Assembly: GCA_022447225.1 (NCBI GenBank)
Contig: JAKVAZ010000006.1
Span: forward strand, 620,001 to 684,000
Direction: 5' to 3'
Source: Fuerstiella sp.
GTDB lineage: Bacteria > Planctomycetota > Planctomycetia > Planctomycetales > Planctomycetaceae
Length of the DNA: 64,000 bases
Shown here in pieces: positions 30,456 to 40,976 of the stretch. The notes beneath the pieces are model-generated. The model searched no databases and was not told where the DNA came from. It saw only the letters and a program-made list of their open reading frames with translations. Each line of letters opens with the position of its first letter. Position 1 is the first letter of the stretch. The position numbers and the translations under genes are program-made.

Positions 30456-33400
30456 TCACATTGGTGTGATAGTGCGTTCGCTTTCAGACGGCAGCGAAGC
30501 GTGGTCGTCATCAACGGCATTGTGATCGGGACGCCCCAAGCCGAAAAATCGCAGAACCCGACCTCGAACGATGCGCAGTTGAACAGACTGTGTTATCAGA
30601 TCATCACGAATCAGATTCAGGCACGGGACAAGAATCAACGTAAGCGCTGTGGCAAAAATCAGACCGAATGTAAGCGTTACTGCCATGGGAATCAGAAATT
30701 TTGCCTGAAAGCTTTTTTCAAACATCAAGGGAACCAGACCGGATGCGGTGGTCAACGTTGTAAGAAGTATTGCTCTCAACCGTTTACGGGCACCGTCCAC
30801 ACTGGCTTCCAGAGCCGAAAGTCCGGCAGCCATTCGCCTGTTGACAAAATCAACCAGCACAAGTGAGTCATTGACCAAAATTCCTGCCAGTGCAACCAGT
30901 CCAATAGAGCTCATGATGGTAAACGTCTCGCCCGTCACCCAGTGACCGACCACTGCACCAAGAAAACCAAACGGGATTGCCGACATCACGACCAGCGGCT
31001 GTGTGTACGATTTAAACAACCCGGCCAGCATTCCGTAAATGATAAGAAGGGCGACAGGAAACGCCATCCGCAGCGAACCAAATGACTTTCGCATTTCCTC
31101 TGCTTCGCCGAGAAATTCTACCTTCAAACCCGGATAGACCGGCAGCAGTCGGCTGCTGACCAGATCCTGTATTGCTTTTTGTACTGTACTGGTACCGGGA
31201 ACAACCGCGTCGTCCACGGATGCGGTAATCGTGGCAGATCGCGTCTGTTGATACCGAGTGATCGTTGAGTAACCCACTCCCATTTCGGCCGCAGCAATTT
31301 CGTCCATCGGCATCCAGTTCCGCTGTCCAGGCAATCCGGGTCCAGGAAGCCACATCTTCTCAACATTCCAGGTATTCGTGCGATATTCTTGCGGATACCG
31401 CACCATGATTCGCACATCTTCGCGATTGCGCGTAATTCGTCGGGCTTCCTGCCCGTATAAAGCGCCGCGAACGTGCAGGCCCAGGCTACCAACAGTAACC
31501 CCTGTCGGCGTCGCCGAATCCAGAAGTTTGAGCCGAAGTTCCCGGCGTCCGAGGTCAAAATCATCATCAAGATCATAGACCCCTTCGATTTCTGCGATCA
31601 TGCGTTTGAGATCATGAGTGGCTCCGGGAAGTCGGTCATCACTCAAACCGGACAGACTGATCTGAATATCACGACCTCCCGGTCCGCCGTTCATCGCTTC
31701 CCAGCGCACAGAATTGATTCCGCGCAACTGCTCTTCACAGAATTTTCTTAAAGAAGCCAGGATCTCTGTACTGGATCGCGCACGTTTGTCAGCAGGCTTC
31801 AGCTCAATCACCAGTTGTCCCAAATGGCTTTGGTCATCAAAACCAACGGAGCCGGCGCCCGTCATGTCATACTGGCGGCCCGCAGTCGTCCGCACGTTTA
31901 AGACCTCTTCCTTCAGTCCTTTATCGGCCCCAATAAAATCCGAAAGACGTCCCAATTCCCGCTGAACCCGATCAGATGTTGTGCCGATCGGCATTTCCAG
32001 TGCACAGATGAGTGATTCGCTGTCCATCTCCTGGATAAATGCCCACTTGACGATACCTCCGGCCAGCAGCCCGCCGGCCAGAATACAAGCCCCCATCGAC
32101 GTCGCAACAGTCACGTATCTCCATTTCAGACAAGTTCGCAGGACAGATTCGTAGGGACCATGCACCCATGACCGCATGATCCGGTTTTTTAAACCGGCAA
32201 CAGCAGTGTCGGCTGCTGTTGCCCCCTGAGAGGAAGCCGAGGCAGGAAGATGTTTCAGATGCGCCGGCAGGATCACCAGGGCTTCAATCAGCGAAACGAC
32301 CAGCGCCGCAATCACCACCAGAGGAAGCTGGGCCATGAAGTCGCCAACCTGCCCCCTGATAAAGAACAGCGGGGCAAAGGCTCCGATCGTGGTAGCCACA
32401 GCAACAATCACCGGCCACATAACCTCTTCCGCCCCGAGTACCGCCGCCCGTTCCGGCGGGACTCCCTCTTCAACATGCCGGTAGATGTTTTCACCAATCA
32501 CGATGGCGTCATCCACGATGATCCCCAAAACAATGATCATCGCGAACATGGACAGCAGATTGATTGAGGCTCCGAATACGAACATCGCGGCAAATGTTCC
32601 GGTAAATGAAACAACAAGTCCCACGGCGGCCCACCAGGCCACACGCCAGTTCAAAAAGATATTCAGCGAAATCAGAACTAAAATGAGTCCCACTCTTCCG
32701 TTGCGCAGCATCAGATCCAGACGTCCCTCAACGAAGCGGGCAATGTCTGTGTGAAGCTGATACTTAAATTCATCGGTAAAAGGGTTGCTGCGTGACTGTT
32801 GATCGATTTCGTAAAGATTGGCTCGTCCGAGCATGGACAGTGCCTGACAGAGTCGAAGCGAGGGACCGGTGTACGAATCACCGTTTCGAGCAGCAAACCA
32901 GGTCTTAATCACAGCAGCAATCTCAACCACATCTTCCGTCTGACCACTGAACACCACCACATCAACTGCCTGCTGGCCTTTAAATTCCAGTCTGAGATCG
33001 GTGTCTACAAACGCGTCTGAAAGTTCAGCGACATCTTTCAGCTGAATACGACGTCCGCCGGTTTCCGCACGAATCACGATGTCTTCAAGCCCTGCGGCAC
33101 TCTGCTGTTCTCCCATCGTCCGCACCGCAACCGTACTGCGATTTCCCTTCAAACGTCCCCCGCTGATGTCAAGATTCGCCCGCCGAATTGCCAACGCGAT
33201 TTCTTCGAACGTTACGTCGTATTTCAACAACTGATCCGGAAGGACATCCACATAGATCTCGTCTTCACGAATGCCGTTCAGCTGGACTTTGCTGACACCC
33301 GGCAGCCCAAGCAGGTCGTCCCGTAACTGATTCGCTGCCCGCTTCATCGATCGTTCGTCTCCGTCGCCAAAGACCGAAATCGCGATTACGGGAAGTTGAG

Positions 33401-33797
33401 GTTCCACCTTGCTCAGCCGGATTTCCTCCACATCATCAGGCAGATCCTGAATCGCATCCAGCTCGTTACGTACCTCCTGCATTAACACATCCACATTCCG
33501 CACGGACTGAGAAACCGTCAGCGTAACGAAACTGACACCTTCGCCGACCTGAGCCTCAATCTTCTCGATGCCTTCCAGACTGCGAACGGATTCCTCAATT
33601 TTGATTGTGACGGCCTTCTCAACATCTTCGGGCTGAACGCCAGGATAGACCGCGGAAATCAGCAGCTTGTCAGGACGCGACTCCGGAAACATCTCGCGCT
33701 GCAGCGTAAACGCCATGATGAAACCGGATGCAAGCAGCACCAGCATCAGCATATTCACAAGTACAGAATTGCGAACACTGAAGGACGGCAGAGACAT
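30456..33797 (-). CDS. RND-family efflux permease (AcrB-like)
   Basis: 1113 residues, about 12 membrane segments in two repeats with two large periplasmic loops. The N-terminus is [18 protein letters not shown], then the porter sequence [22 protein letters not shown]4 reads [19 protein letters not shown], with the proton-relay acidic residues, and a second-half [20 protein letters not shown] matches. Proton-driven export from the periplasm is expected. No membrane-fusion or outer-membrane gene is adjacent: the upstream neighbour is a divergent CBS gene and the next gene is a helicase. Partner proteins must therefore be encoded elsewhere. It is probably transcribed with uvrD, whose start lies 56 bases after this stop. 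Confidence 0.92.
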   Translation of the reverse strand: MSLPSFSVRNSVLVNMLMLVLLASGFIMAFTLQREMFPESRPDKLLISAVYPGVQPEDVEKAVTIKIEESVRSLEGIEKIEAQVGEGVSFVTLTVSQSVRNVDVLMQEVRNELDAIQDLPDDVEEIRLSKVEPQLPVIAISVFGDGDERSMKRAANQLRDDLLGLPGVSKVQLNGIREDEIYVDVLPDQLLKYDVTFEEIALAIRRANLDISGGRLKGNRSTVAVRTMGEQQSAAGLEDIVIRAETGGRRIQLKDVAELSDAFVDTDLRLEFKGQQAVDVVVFSGQTEDVVEIAAVIKTWFAARNGDSYTGPSLRLCQALSMLGRANLYEIDQQSRSNPFTDEFKYQLHTDIARFVEGRLDLMLRNGRVGLILVLISLNIFLNWRVAWWAAVGLVVSFTGTFAAMFVFGASINLLSMFAMIIVLGIIVDDAIVIGENIYRHVEEGVPPERAAVLGAEEVMWPVIVAVATTIGAFAPLFFIRGQVGDFMAQLPLVVIAALVVSLIEALVILPAHLKHLPASASSQGATAADTAVAGLKNRIMRSWVHGPYESVLRTCLKWRYVTVATSMGACILAGGLLAGGIVKWAFIQEMDSESLICALEMPIGTTSDRVQRELGRLSDFIGADKGLKEEVLNVRTTAGRQYDMTGAGSVGFDDQSHLGQLVIELKPADKRARSSTEILASLRKFCEEQLRGINSVRWEAMNGGPGGRDIQISLSGLSDDRLPGATHDLKRMIAEIEGVYDLDDDFDLGRRELRLKLLDSATPTGVTVGSLGLHVRGALYGQEARRITRNREDVRIMVRYPQEYRTNTWNVEKMWLPGPGLPGQRNWMPMDEIAAAEMGVGYSTITRYQQTRSATITASVDDAVVPGTSTVQKAIQDLVSSRLLPVYPGLKVEFLGEAEEMRKSFGSLRMAFPVALLIIYGMLAGLFKSYTQPLVVMSAIPFGFLGAVVGHWVTGETFTIMSSIGLVALAGILVNDSLVLVDFVNRRMAAGLSALEASVDGARKRLRAILLTTLTTASGLVPLMFEKSFQAKFLIPMAVTLTFGLIFATALTLILVPCLNLIRDDLITQSVQLRIVRGRVLRFFGLGRPDHNAVDDDHASLPSESERTITPM

Positions 33798-34227
33798 TGC
33801 ACACCGGCGGAAGGAAACAGACGTAAAGGAGAGTCAGCAGTCAAAAAACCTGAGCAGCGTTCTGCGGTGGACGCGAACACGTCACGTCGAAGAATTCCGA
33901 TCACAACACGGGTCCGATGACAGATCGGCTTGACTTAGACATTCTACGGAAAGGTCAGTGAACTCGCACCAGTTCCTGCGGGTGATTCCGGTTCTTCGGA
34001 TTCGATTGAAACGTCCGTTTACAGCACCAAGTCAACACTGAGCACACAACATTCCCGAATTCAGGGGGTTTTCGGCAAATAATGGGAAACAGAGGATTGC
34101 CATGTCGCACTGGTGAGGCGACAATAACGGAACGCTTTCAGCAAATATGGTTTGTGGGCATGTAACTGCGGACCTTAAGGAGCACCCGCCGAGTTGTTGT
34201 ATGTCAGTCCCAGAGTAAAGGATTCCA
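33798..34227. other. Divergent regulatory gap, RND and CBS genes
   Basis: These 430 bases hold no convincing coding sequence on either strand. Both flanking genes start outward from here, so it should contain two promoters. A TTGACT near 33930 has no matching -10 element. The AAAGGA at 34215-34220 is the ribosome site of the CBS gene. Confidence 0.4.
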
Positions 34228-35160
34228 ATGGATACTTCGACGGTGACAGCCGCAGACATTATGACGACTCGTCTGTACACCACGACAACCGGCGCTCGTG
34301 TTCCGGACGCAATTGAGCTGCTGATTACTCACAGTGTCTCCGGCCTTCCCGTTGTCGACACATCCGGCCAGTTTGCCGGACGATTTTCGGAAGGAACAGC
34401 CATCGAAGCACTGGAACTGGCAGAGTTGGAAGCCACTGCAAACTGTTCACCCCTGCGTACAGTAAAAGCTTCGGACCTGCTCCATCAGAATCTGGTACTC
34501 CGATCGACCATCGACACTTTTTCAGCTGCAACCCTGCTGCTCGAAAATCGTGTGTCCGGGGCTCCGGTGATCGACGACCAGGGTAATCTGCTGGGTGTCT
34601 TCTCTGAAAAGTCCGCGACTCGTGTATTTGTGGGACTGTGCTGGGAACAGTTGCCATCGGCTCGCGTCACTGCCTGGCTGGATCGAGACGAACGTCGTCA
34701 AATCACTGAAGACACGAGACTCGATGAGATCATCGATCGGTTCCGCCATTCTGAGTTTCGAAGGCTGATGGTGGTTCGCAACGGACAGTTGCTGGGACAG
34801 GTGAACCGCCGGGATGCCCTCAGCGCCGCTAACGCACGGATCGACGCCGGTCTTTCCGGTGCTCAGTCTGAACTTTCCAATGCAAATCAGGTCATGAAAG
34901 TCGGTGCGTGGATGGAACGTGAAATCCCGACGATCAGTTCCAATGCCGATGTGCTCACCGTCGCTCAGATGTTTATCCATTCGTCAGCACGACAACTTCC
35001 GGTGGTGGACAATATGAGACTGGCGGGGCAGATCAGCCGCAGTGATTTACTGCGGGCCGTGGAACGATTCTTTCCAAAAATCCAAGACTCAGCAAACGTT
35101 GGACAATCGCTTTATCTGAGCTCCGTCCACAGTCGGGATGAAGTGAGTGCGCTGAACTGA
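34228..35160 (+). CDS. Four-CBS-domain regulatory protein
   Basis: 310 residues made almost only of CBS motifs: ADIMTTRLYTTTTGARVPDA, VSGAPVIDDQGNLLGVFSE, a third unit with RRLMVVRNGQLLGQVNRRD, and a fourth with ARQLPVVDNMRLAGQISRSD. Two Bateman modules in series bind adenosine ligands (ATP/AMP/SAM) and normally regulate a partner enzyme or transporter. No catalytic domain is attached. ATG 34228 has the AAAGGA ribosome site. The target is unknown; the adjacent RND permease is divergently transcribed and is not clearly linked. Confidence 0.85.
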   Translation: MDTSTVTAADIMTTRLYTTTTGARVPDAIELLITHSVSGLPVVDTSGQFAGRFSEGTAIEALELAELEATANCSPLRTVKASDLLHQNLVLRSTIDTFSAATLLLENRVSGAPVIDDQGNLLGVFSEKSATRVFVGLCWEQLPSARVTAWLDRDERRQITEDTRLDEIIDRFRHSEFRRLMVVRNGQLLGQVNRRDALSAANARIDAGLSGAQSELSNANQVMKVGAWMEREIPTISSNADVLTVAQMFIHSSARQLPVVDNMRLAGQISRSDLLRAVERFFPKIQDSANVGQSLYLSSVHSRDEVSALN

Positions 35161-35391
35161 TTCGGCAGGCACCTTTCCCTTACGCTTAAGAAATTCAAAA
35201 CGGCTTACGACTGTCATCCCGTTCCTCTTAACGGGAACTCAGACAACCTGGTAGAAACCGACCGGTTGCGAGAATGCTCCACGAAGGAATTTAGGTTCCT
35301 TCACTTTGCCTGCGACCACCTGCCGGCTCGACAGGAGTTCACACGGAACTGACACCGGTATCCCTTCGGGCGGAAACGAATGTCAGACTGC

Positions 35392-35718
35392 TCAGTCGTC
35401 GTAATCGATTTGGATTTCGTAACCATGACGCCCGAAATCCTCATCGATTTCCACTTCACCACGATACGGCCAATATCCACGCGAAAACAAGCTGTGACGA
35501 ATCGGATGATAGTATGCGGGAGCCGGACGGTAATACACCGGAGCTGGAATTACATATGCCGGATGATCTACGATCACCGGGGCCACATAGACCGGAGCCG
35601 GATACACGTACGCATAAGCTTACGCCGGGTGAGAATAATAGTAATGTTTGTGACCAGCTGATGCGGTGCTGCTGAAAACAACAACCATTAGGAGGGCTGC
35701 AAATATTCGCGCGATCAC
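35392..35718 (-). pseudogene. Small secreted Tyr/Pro/His-rich protein gene with in-frame TAA
   Basis: GTG 35718 follows AGGAGG by 6 bases and opens VIARIFAALLMVVVFSSTAS, a clear signal peptide. The mature protein starts AGHKHYYYSHPA, then a TAA at 35620-35622 interrupts. The same frame continues without shift as AYAYVYPAPVYVAPVIVDHP and further Tyr/Pro repeats to a stop at 35392, about 107 residues in all. Composition is continuous across the stop, so this is a single gene with a nonsense change, a readthrough stop or a sequencing error. Small secreted proteins of this type (HxHYYY plus PAPVYV repeats) are common in planctomycetes and have no assigned function. It lies upstream of, and divergent from, the YTV gene. 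Confidence 0.65.
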
Positions 35719-36225
35719 GGCGGACCTCCTCAGGATCAGAGAACAACGAAGACAAGCCCGCCTTGACTGCGTGAACGGCGTTTCCTGTTCACCCCTCCCA
35801 ATCAGACCTGCGCCATAAACGATGTCCAAGTCACGCTGATGCCACCGCCGGTCGACTCAATGTTTGGGTGGTTCCACACAAGGTGAGTTGACAACACAGA
35901 TTCACCACTACCACCTGTATTTCAGTGGTTCCTGCCGCTCAAAACAAGTACCGGCAGAAACAACAGATCCCAACGCACGTGGAAACACCAGGGGAGACCC
36001 ATGCCTCCTATTTTGCCCTTTTTCCATTAAAGATTTCCGTGAAATTCATGTCGGAGTGGTGGTTATTCCGACCTTAACGGTTGTCTGGCTCACTTAGCGC
36101 GTTCTCCTCGAGCAAACCTTGTGCTTTAGGCAGACAGGTAATGATGGGTGGTTCAGGTAGACGAAGACTTGTTTACAAGACTTTCCCCGATTCTATCCGA
36201 ATACCAAATGATGAGGTATCAGGTG
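35719..36225. other. Gap before the YTV gene
   Basis: This gap separates the divergent secreted-protein gene from the YTV gene. AGGAGG near 35725-35730 (minus strand) belongs to the former and GAGG at about 36213-36217 to the latter. No other gene or structured element was recognised. Confidence 0.4.
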
Positions 36226-37521
36226 ATGAGAAGGCTCATGGTTGGAGCCGCTGCTGCAGTTACCGTACTGCTAAACAGTGGTCTACTAATGGCCGGGCTG
36301 TGCGGAGCAGGTAGTTTTGCGAACTGCCCCGCCCAGGCCTGCAATGAAAGCGGAGATTTTACCGCCGCGAAATCTAACTGCTGTCCTCAGTATCGCACAG
36401 TCACTGAAGTTGTCATGGAACAACAGCAGTACACGTGCATGAAGACAGTCTACGACCAGTGCACCGAGACGATACCGGTTCAATGTGTCCGAAATGTGTA
36501 TGAAACCTGTTACCGGGATGAGTGCTACACCGTCTGCAAACCTGTGTACGAGACGAAGTACCGCTGTGTTCAGCAGAAAATCTGCAAGCCGGTAATGGAA
36601 ACGTGTTATCGCACCGTAACCTGCAACGTCCGTAAGCCCTGCTACAAGACGTGTTACCGGGACGTTTGCTACAAGGTCTGCAAACCCTGCTACAAGACGT
36701 GCTACCGCACAGTGTGCTACAAAGTCCGCCGTCCCTGCTATAAGACCTGCTATCGTGATGAGTGCTACACAACATGGCGCACAGAAACTCAAACCTGTTA
36801 CCGTGATGTGTGCTATACGGTATGTAAGCCTGTGACAGAAACGCGTTGTGTCGATGTCTGCAGTGGTGAATGGAAAACAATCACGCGACACATTCCTGGT
36901 CCCGTCGTTACCAAGTGCGTCCCCGATCCTGATTCGTGCTGTCCGACCGAAACTCAGGTTCAGTGTCCAGGCCGCACGATTTGTTGTCGCGTCTGGTGCC
37001 CAAAAATAGTCAAAAAGCAGATTCAATGCACTCGGATGGTTCCGGAAGTCTGCCATAAAAAAGTTCCGTATACCGTCTGCCGTCGCATTCCTCAAACCTG
37101 CACACGACGTGTTCCATATACCACCTGTTCGTTCACCACAGAAACATGTTCAAAGCAGGTTCCGTATACGGTCTGCAGTATGGTGACTGAAACACGCACC
37201 AAACGGGTTCCCTATACAACCTGCACCTGGACAAACCACTGTATTAAAAAACAGGTTCCCTACACCAGATGCCGGATGGAGACACATTGTGTCACCAAAA
37301 AGATTCCTTACACCTGCTGCCGAATGGTCAAACAGACCTGCACTCGCAAGGTCCCCTACACCACCTGTCGTCAGGTTTGTGAAACCCGCATGACAACTCG
37401 CACCAAATGTGTTCCTCGACAGGTCCCGATCACGATGACACGCTGTGTCCCTCGACTGGTCTGCCGCAAGGTTCCCGTCTGCAGCGATCCATGTGTGCCA
37501 ACCTGTGAAGGCTGTAAGTAA
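36226..37521 (+). CDS. YTV-type cysteine-rich repeat protein (planctomycete wall protein)
   Basis: About 431 residues. A signal-like segment (LMVGAAAAVTVLLNSGLLMA) precedes dozens of Cys in short tandem units of two kinds. The first half repeats CYRDECYTVCKP and CYKTCYRTVCYKV. The second half repeats KKVPYTVCR, RRVPYTTC and KQVPYTVCS. This is the YTV motif family known from Rhodopirellula cell-wall proteins, thought to form a disulfide-crosslinked protein sheath. Tyr/Lys/Arg content is high and there is no enzymatic motif. ATG 36226 follows GAGG by about 9 bases; other in-frame starts are 36148, 36208 and 36211. A strong terminator follows. Confidence 0.88.
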   Translation: MRRLMVGAAAAVTVLLNSGLLMAGLCGAGSFANCPAQACNESGDFTAAKSNCCPQYRTVTEVVMEQQQYTCMKTVYDQCTETIPVQCVRNVYETCYRDECYTVCKPVYETKYRCVQQKICKPVMETCYRTVTCNVRKPCYKTCYRDVCYKVCKPCYKTCYRTVCYKVRRPCYKTCYRDECYTTWRTETQTCYRDVCYTVCKPVTETRCVDVCSGEWKTITRHIPGPVVTKCVPDPDSCCPTETQVQCPGRTICCRVWCPKIVKKQIQCTRMVPEVCHKKVPYTVCRRIPQTCTRRVPYTTCSFTTETCSKQVPYTVCSMVTETRTKRVPYTTCTWTNHCIKKQVPYTRCRMETHCVTKKIPYTCCRMVKQTCTRKVPYTTCRQVCETRMTTRTKCVPRQVPITMTRCVPRLVCRKVPVCSDPCVPTCEGCK

Positions 37522-37560
37522 AGTCAGAGCCGTCAGCCGAAAAACCGGCAACTGAATTTT

Positions 37561-37594
37561 AAAGAAGCCCACAACACGTGGGCTTCTTTCTTTT
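37561..37594 (+). terminator. Rho-independent terminator after the YTV gene
   Basis: A perfect 12-bp stem (AAAGAAGCCCAC, 5-base loop, GTGGGCTTCTTT) is followed by CTTTT. It sits 39 bases after the YTV stop. The stem itself ends in TTT on the minus strand too, so it may also stop transcription from the convergent WD40 gene ending at 37692. Confidence 0.9.
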
Positions 37595-37691
37595 GATTTG
37601 GTCCCGTCACAAACGCGGAAGGAATTCCCGACACTCCATATCCGTGATAAATTCGAAATGACCTGTCTGAGACCAATGTAAACGTCCGTGG

Positions 37692-38573
37692 TCAGAGCTC
37701 CCACACACAGGCCGTTCGGTCGAATGCCCCCGACGCCAGACGACCGGCGTCTGCCGACCAGGCAAGACTGTAGATTGTGTTTCGGTGGCCCTGAAATGCA
37801 TGCAGCATTTTCCCGGAACCTGTCTCGCGAACCAGCACCGTTGCGTCGGTACCGCCGGACGCCAGTTGCCGGCCGTCCGGAGAAAAGGCTACCGTTTTCA
37901 CAGGACGCCGGTGTTCCTCAAACGTACGTTCGACTTTACCGGATACGAAGTTCCACAGTCGAATCACAGAAGTGTCATCACTGGCGACAATGGTGGTGCC
38001 GTCCGGTGAAAAATCCAGGCTTTTGATTCGATTTGGATGGGGACCAATTTGACGGACCTGCTGTTTTGACTGAACGTCCCAGATACGAATCAGAAAATCA
38101 CGACCGCCGGATGCCACAAACCGACCGTCGGGAGAAAACGCTGCACAGCTGACAAAATCTGTGTGTCCCGACAGAGTGGCCAGCTGGCGACCGGCTGAGA
38201 TGTCCCACAGAATCAGATTTTTGTCGTGCGAACCGGAAACAGCTGTGGCATTCACCGGTGATGGGGCCATACACGTCAAATACTGAGAATGCCCCGTCAT
38301 TGTGGACCGAAGTTTTCCCGAGACAGGGTCCCAGATCCGCATCGTCTTATCCAGACTCGCTGACAGCAGTGTCGAATCCCCCTGCCGGAACACGAGTGCG
38401 CACACTGCATCGCGGTGTCCACTCAAATGCAGTTTCTCCCGACCGGAAGGAAGTTCCCAGATCCTGATTGATTCACCAAGGCTGCCAGTCGCCAGCAAAC
38501 TGCCGTCTGAAGAGAAAGCGACGCAATAAACGGCGTTGTCGTGCCGCAGAGTAAGAGCCGGTTCAATAGCCAC
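37692..38573 (-). CDS. WD40-repeat protein (seven-bladed propeller)
   Basis: 293 residues consisting only of WD40 units of about 42 residues, each with the GH/SLA-type start and an IRIWD or IRLW end: SIRIWELPSG, MRIWDPVSG, LILWDISAG, IRIWDVQS, IRLWNFVSG, then a degenerate VRETGSG and a final CVWEL. Six or seven blades close the ring. SPDGRxxASGG motifs recur. There is no signal peptide or kinase domain, so it is a cytoplasmic scaffold of unknown partner. Free-standing WD40 proteins are common in planctomycetes. Confidence 0.88.
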   Translation of the reverse strand: MAIEPALTLRHDNAVYCVAFSSDGSLLATGSLGESIRIWELPSGREKLHLSGHRDAVCALVFRQGDSTLLSASLDKTMRIWDPVSGKLRSTMTGHSQYLTCMAPSPVNATAVSGSHDKNLILWDISAGRQLATLSGHTDFVSCAAFSPDGRFVASGGRDFLIRIWDVQSKQQVRQIGPHPNRIKSLDFSPDGTTIVASDDTSVIRLWNFVSGKVERTFEEHRRPVKTVAFSPDGRQLASGGTDATVLVRETGSGKMLHAFQGHRNTIYSLAWSADAGRLASGAFDRTACVWEL

Positions 38574-38694
38574 GAACTGTCACTGTCCCTTTACCGCAAT
38601 ATAAATTGAGATCCTGCATAGACACGGCACGTCGATGAACCACTCGCGGAATCCACCGGGCCACCTGAATCACGTTCAAGCCATCAGAGAGACG

Positions 38695-40053
38695 TCAAAC
38701 CAGTTCCGGCAATGCCCGATACAGCGAATGATCGACCAGATACTGTGGCCGTCCCGTCAGGTCCTGGATCGTATCGTGATCGGTGTTAATTCCGAGGTTG
38801 TGATACAGGGTCGCGAAGATTTCCTGAAAGTGTACAGGTCGATCTGTCGCATGTTCTGCTCGCGCGTTGGTCGCACCAATCACCTGACCGGTTCGGATTC
38901 CGCCACCTGCCAGCAACGCGCAGCCAACCTGCGGCCAGTGATCGCGGCCTCCCCCAGGGTTGATCTTTGGTGTGCGGCCAAATTCGCCCCAGACAACAAC
39001 CGAAGTGTCACGGTCAAGACTACGTTCCTTAAGGTCGTCCAGAAGCGCGGAGAGAGCCCGATCCAAGGCCGGAATGTGATCCCGCGCATTGTCAAAGTTC
39101 GTGCCATGCGGCTGACCATGCCAGTCCCAGCGACCGAACGACAGTGTCACAACCCGAGCCCCCGCTTCCACCAGACGGCGTGCCACCAGGAAGTCCTCAT
39201 TTCGCAGCCAGCCTGCATCGCCGTAACCGGCCGGTTCTTTTGATCCGTAACCATAACGCTCACGCACAACAGGGTCTTCTTTTTCAACATCCAGGGCTTC
39301 CACCAGTCTGCCGGATGTGAGGATTTCGAAAGCTTGTTTGTAAAAAGACCCCATGCCGTCAATCAGGTCATTCGTGTGCAGCTGTCTGCGCAACGACTCC
39401 ATGTTTCGCAGAAGCGACCGACGATCACGCAGGGTCTTGTGAGTGATTCCCTGCAAAACCATGTGACTGCTGCCCGGAGCATTGGCAGCAAATGGCGCAT
39501 GACGCATGCCTGCGAAACCAGGTTGTCCCGGCTGTGACCATCCGGAATTCCCCATCTTAGGCTGCAAACTCACAGCGGCCGGCACTTCATGATTGACCAG
39601 GCCCTGCAGCTTTGAAACGGCGGAACCGAAACACGGCCATCCTCCTGGTGGCTGGTTCAGTGTTGGATGACCGTGCAGGCACTGATAGGCAGAATGGCGA
39701 CCTTCTGAGCCAACCAGTGACCGAATTACTGCCAGCTGATCCATGCGTTGAGCCAGTAACGGCATATATTCGCAAAAGTCAACTCCGGCCACATTAGTAC
39801 GAATCGGAGAAAATTCTCCGCGATATTCAACGGGAGCCTCCGGCTTCAGGTCAACCATGTCCTGATGCGGTGGTCCCCCTGTCAGAAAAACCATGATGAC
39901 AGATTTGTGTGACGAGCCCGCACCGGCTGCTGATTCAGCCTCGAGCAACTGAGGCAGACTGATCCCCCCCATTCCCAACGCACCAATCTGCAGAACCGAC
40001 CGTCTGGCGACGCCGTCGCATAACTTCAGGTCAGACCCCTGGATCGTCAACAT
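38695..40053 (-). CDS. DUF1501 protein with Tat-like leader
   Basis: 452 residues. The leader ARRSVLQIGALGMGGISLPQ has the form of a Tat signal. FLTGGPPHQDMVDLKPEAP, VIRSLVGSEGRHSAYQCLHG and VVWGEFGRTPKINPGGGRDH are the DUF1501 hallmarks, and ATLYHNLGINTD closes the domain. It is a paralogue of the protein at 22958-24340. Members are usually neighbours of DUF1553/DUF1549 cytochromes, but none is here. Function is unknown. It ends 121 bases from the start of the WD40 gene on the same strand. Confidence 0.9.
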   Translation of the reverse strand: MLTIQGSDLKLCDGVARRSVLQIGALGMGGISLPQLLEAESAAGAGSSHKSVIMVFLTGGPPHQDMVDLKPEAPVEYRGEFSPIRTNVAGVDFCEYMPLLAQRMDQLAVIRSLVGSEGRHSAYQCLHGHPTLNQPPGGWPCFGSAVSKLQGLVNHEVPAAVSLQPKMGNSGWSQPGQPGFAGMRHAPFAANAPGSSHMVLQGITHKTLRDRRSLLRNMESLRRQLHTNDLIDGMGSFYKQAFEILTSGRLVEALDVEKEDPVVRERYGYGSKEPAGYGDAGWLRNEDFLVARRLVEAGARVVTLSFGRWDWHGQPHGTNFDNARDHIPALDRALSALLDDLKERSLDRDTSVVVWGEFGRTPKINPGGGRDHWPQVGCALLAGGGIRTGQVIGATNARAEHATDRPVHFQEIFATLYHNLGINTDHDTIQDLTGRPQYLVDHSLYRALPELV

Positions 40054-40373
40054 GACGGTTCCTTAACCAACAATTGTACCGTTGATAGTCAATCAGCCAT
40101 TTGCGTCCGGACAAAGCACTGCAAACTCAGACCAGTCGGTAACATTCATCCTGGACCACTTTAGAAATACAGTCGGCTCTGATTGTCTAAAGAATACAGT
40201 GTCAACTCAAGCCCTGTAGCGATTTCCGCGTTTCCTGGTGCATATCTGAGGAGATCAGCAACCAACGACCCTTAAATAAGTGACAATCTGCGATCAATAG
40301 TGTGGTTTTAGCCGGACCGGGCACCCATGCGGCCATCTGTGTTTTGTTTATTTGTTTACATTTGGATGCAGCA
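40054..40373. other. Divergent gap, DUF1501 and GDSL genes
   Basis: No coding sequence was recognised in this gap. It is AT-richer than the flanking genes towards 40340-40370 (TGTTTTGTTTATTTGTTTAC). Both flanking genes start outward. Confidence 0.4.
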
Positions 40374-40976
40374 ATGAAACTTGGTCCGCTGTTTCTGGTG
40401 CTGGCCTGTAGTTGCGGGTCCCCGCCGCTCGCCAACAACCCGCCCCGCAACCTGACAATCTGCTGCTTCGGTGACAGCCTTGTCAGGGGCGTCGGCGCCT
40501 CCGACCACAATGTCACCAGCTATCCGGCCCAACTTGGCGAAATACTCAACACCGAAGTCACCAACCAGGGCCTATCCGGCGACACCAGCAAAGACGGTGT
40601 CGATAAACTCAGCCACTTCAACAACCAGCAGTTCGGCATTGTGATCGTTACTCTGGGTGGCAATGACATTCTCCGCCGTGTCAACTGGCAGGACACAAAG
40701 CAGAACCTCACCAGGATCTTTAGTGAATTAACCGGCACCGGTCATTTTGTCGTTTTCACCGGAATCGATGTTCCGCTCACCCCCTCCCGCAGCAAACGCT
40801 GCGGGCAACTCTGCGAGGCCCACGGTGTGCTCTACGTGTCCAACATCCTTGACGGTATCACGAACAATCCCAAGCTGCTCTCTGACAAGATCCACCCCAA
40901 CGACGACGGCTATCGTCTGATGGCCGAACGTGTCGCCAACGCCCTCCGCACAGCCGGGATCTTCGCAAAGTTGTGA
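40374..40976 (+). CDS. SGNH/GDSL hydrolase (TesA-like esterase), probable lipoprotein
   Basis: 200 residues. MKLGPLFLVLACSCG reads as a short lipoprotein signal with Cys12. The block-I motif CCFGDSLVRGVGAS places the nucleophile Ser at about residue 35. Block III is LGGNDILRR, and block V DKIHPNDDGY supplies the Asp/His pair. It is a lipolytic arylesterase/thioesterase of the TesA type. Codon use is markedly C-ending (GGC, ACC, AAC, GAC) compared with the flanking genes, which mix GGA/GGT, suggesting recent transfer. ATG 40374 is chosen for the lipobox; a start at 40302 is possible. Confidence 0.85.
   Translation: MKLGPLFLVLACSCGSPPLANNPPRNLTICCFGDSLVRGVGASDHNVTSYPAQLGEILNTEVTNQGLSGDTSKDGVDKLSHFNNQQFGIVIVTLGGNDILRRVNWQDTKQNLTRIFSELTGTGHFVVFTGIDVPLTPSRSKRCGQLCEAHGVLYVSNILDGITNNPKLLSDKIHPNDDGYRLMAERVANALRTAGIFAKL

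Noticed and set aside
36286-37095. 269-codon minus-strand frame opposite the YTV gene
   Set aside because: Its regular composition only mirrors the repeats of the YTV gene on the other strand.
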